Origin: Planctomycetota bacterium
GTDB taxonomy: Bacteria > Planctomycetota > Phycisphaerae > Tepidisphaerales > Tepidisphaeraceae
DNA length: 41,425 bases
NCBI GenBank assembly: GCA_026693085.1
Contig: JAPLNB010000130.1
Location: 1-41,425 of the forward strand
Direction of reading: 5' to 3'
A program made the translations under genes and the position numbers. Shown here piece by piece: positions 40,231 through 41,425 of this stretch. The notes under the pieces are model-generated. The model made no database searches. It saw nothing but the letters and a program-made list of their open reading frames with translations, and was not told where the DNA came from. Every line of letters begins with the position of its first letter. Within the stretch, counting starts at the first letter, position 1.

Positions 40231-41028
40231 CTAGACAGCCCATGGGGCGGAGCCGGCGGCCCAGAGCTTTTCGAGGGATTCGCGATCGCGTTGGGTGTCC
40301 ATGCAGGCCCAGAAGCCGCGGTGTTTGTACATGGACAGTTGTTGGTCGCGGGTGAGTTTGACGAGTGGGGTTCGTTCCAAGACGCAGGATTCGTCCTGGG
40401 AGAGATAGGGAAGGAAATCGTGGCGGAAGAAGAAGTACCCGGCGTTGATCCAGTTGTCGGTGAACTCGGGTTTTTCGGCAAATTTGACGACTTTGGGGCC
40501 ATCGAGCTTGCATTCGCCGAAGCGTGAGAGGGGGTTGACGCCAAGGACGGTGCCGATGCGGTTTTGTTTGAGGTGGAAGGCGAATTCCTTTTTGAGGTTG
40601 GCGTTGGTGAGGCCGTCGCCGTAGGTGACGGCGAAGGTCTTGGCGTCGCCGAGGTAGCGTGAGGCGGCGCGGGCGACGCGGGCGCCGGTCATGGTGAGTT
40701 CACCGGTGTCGGCGAGGGTGACGGACCAGTCCTGGTCGTGATCGACGGAGTGGACGGTGAGATTATTGGTCTTCAGCTCGACGGTGAAGTCGGAGTTCAT
40801 GGAGGCGTAGTTGAGGAAGTAGGCTTTGATAACTTCGGATTTGTAGCCACAGCAGAGGACGAAGTTTCTGAAGCCATGCCGGGCGTAGGTGCGCATGATG
40901 TGCCAGAGGATGGGGCGGTTGCCGACGGGGACCATGGGTTTGGGGCGGAGTTCGGTTTCTTCGCGGAGGCGGGTACCGAGCCCGCCGCAGAGAACGAAGA
41001 CGGGTACGTTGGAGAGATCATTGCTCAA
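40231..41028 (-). CDS. rfbF: glucose-1-phosphate cytidylyltransferase
   Basis: RfbF makes CDP-glucose from glucose-1-phosphate and CTP, the entry to CDP-linked deoxysugars of surface polysaccharide. The protein has the nucleotidyltransferase signature VLCGGLGTRLREETELRPKP, PVGNRPILWHIM, FVLCCGYKSEVIKAYF, and family-typical VTYGDGLTNANL and NAGYFFFRHDF. I chose TTG 41028, with GGAG six bases upstream, because it places the signature near the N-terminus (265 residues). ATGs at 41067 and 41160 in frame would add a sequence unlike the family and would include a perfect palindrome. It is the first gene of the sugar operon. Confidence 0.9.
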   Translation of the reverse strand: MSNDLSNVPVFVLCGGLGTRLREETELRPKPMVPVGNRPILWHIMRTYARHGFRNFVLCCGYKSEVIKAYFLNYASMNSDFTVELKTNNLTVHSVDHDQDWSVTLADTGELTMTGARVARAASRYLGDAKTFAVTYGDGLTNANLKKEFAFHLKQNRIGTVLGVNPLSRFGECKLDGPKVVKFAEKPEFTDNWINAGYFFFRHDFLPYLSQDESCVLERTPLVKLTRDQQLSMYKHRGFWACMDTQRDRESLEKLWAAGSAPWAV

Positions 41029-41069
41029 GATAGACTCCGTGCCAAAGGGGGCCGGAAACGGCGGCATGC

Positions 41070-41085
41070 AAGCCACCTGTGGCTT
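41070..41085. repeat. intergenic palindrome upstream of rfbF
   Basis: AAGCCAC, two-base centre, GTGGCTT, about 40 bases before the preferred rfbF start. It could be an operator-like site or another copy of the scattered short palindromes. It argues against the upstream start codons of rfbF. Confidence 0.6.
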
Positions 41086-41266
41086 ACATCGGCAGAATCG
41101 GTCAAATGTTTCAACTGCGCGCTCGGTGAGGCGGTCGGGCAATCGGGCGACCGATAACACTGCGACGATTGGCCGTTGCCCTTGTCCCGACGGTTGCGCC
41201 GGCTTGGCGTCGCGACTTCACCAAAACCTGGCGGTAAGATAATCGGGGCTGGCCGATGAGACAATC

Positions 41267-41425
41267 GGGGGGTGTAATAAGTGAACTGGGTATTCAATTG
41301 ACTCCGGTATCCCCAACCTGTAGTGGAGTGGGGCATGGAGGACTACCCCCGGAATCTGGCGGAGTTTGAGCAACGGTTCTCCAGCGAGCAGGCCTGCCGG
41401 GAGTGTCTGTTCGACCTGCGTTGGC
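41267..41425 (+). mobile_element. left end of an IS1595/ISXO2-like insertion sequence (cut by window edge)
   Basis: The G-run and following bases from 41267 (GGGGGGTGTAATAAGTGAAC) look like a terminal inverted repeat placed just before a transposase start. The exact border cannot be proved, because the right end lies outside the window. Confidence 0.55.
41335..41425 (+). CDS. IS1595-family (ISXO2-like) transposase, N-terminal part
   Basis: ATG 41335 follows GGAG and opens a frame that runs off the window (30 codons seen). The start (LAEFEQRFSSEQACRECLFD) is typical of the N-terminal zinc-ribbon region of IS1595-group transposases, in which one CxxC pair is followed by RWPxGFxCPxC. Here the first CxxC (CREC) and the following LRW are visible. 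The catalytic DDE-type domain would lie outside the window. It probably serves a complete element inserted upstream of, and divergent from, the sugar operon. Confidence 0.85.
   Translation, partial: MEDYPRNLAEFEQRFSSEQACRECLFDLRW

Noticed and set aside
1-41425. CRISPR arrays, rRNA genes, prophage genes
   Set aside because: No regularly spaced direct repeats, no rRNA-like sequence, and no integrase, capsid or terminase genes were seen on either strand.

Overview
The window looks like a chromosomal segment of a GC-rich planctomycete, most plausibly from the Phycisphaerae side of the phylum. The reasons are a giant secreted protein with the planctomycete-type LEPR-like N-terminal motif (here LEDRRMLS), a Ser/Thr kinase paired with an ECF sigma factor, and several long membrane or coiled-coil proteins of a planctomycete style. 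Genes for meso-diaminopimelate peptidoglycan synthesis are also present. This assignment comes from reading the sequence, not from a database search.

Layout. (1) 1-1019 has almost no convincing genes. It holds a truncated tRNA-Gly on the minus strand, a frame that looks like a gene remnant, and one weak small ORF. (2) 1020-8729 is a plus-strand signalling block: a membrane-anchored coiled-coil protein, a 70-residue protein, a helical-repeat protein with two FHA-like domains, a Ser/Thr kinase with about 13 predicted membrane segments, an exported membrane protein, and an ECF sigma factor with an added Cys/His tail. Close spacing and good ribosome sites suggest one or two operons, and this is the best candidate in the window for an undescribed system. 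(3) 8789-15606 holds mixed single genes: a metallophosphoesterase coupled to a TlyA-like methyltransferase without an S4 domain, a small zinc-ribbon protein, an SPFH-like plus beta-propeller fusion, an alpha/beta hydrolase without its serine, a SPOR-like membrane protein, and an enolase-superfamily enzyme. (4) 15985-27756 is one 3923-residue secreted multidomain protein, closed by a strong intrinsic terminator. (5) 27951-36100 (minus) is a fragment of a division and cell-wall cluster, murE-murF-mraY, followed by a 1308-residue FtsK/EccC-like ATPase with long coiled coils. (6) 36290-41028 (minus) is a nucleotide-sugar operon: a glucose-1-phosphate cytidylyltransferase, two SDR epimerase/dehydratases, an RmlC-type 3,5-epimerase, and an LhgO-type oxidoreductase coupled at the end. 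(7) From about 41267 an IS1595/ISXO2-like insertion sequence begins and runs off the window.

Across the window the plus strand changes from strongly C-rich (about 0.8-8.75 kb) to mostly G-rich (after 8.75 kb), even where plus-strand genes continue. This suggests a replication-strand or rearrangement boundary near 8.75 kb. Short perfect palindromes recur between genes, mostly in the wall and sugar clusters.
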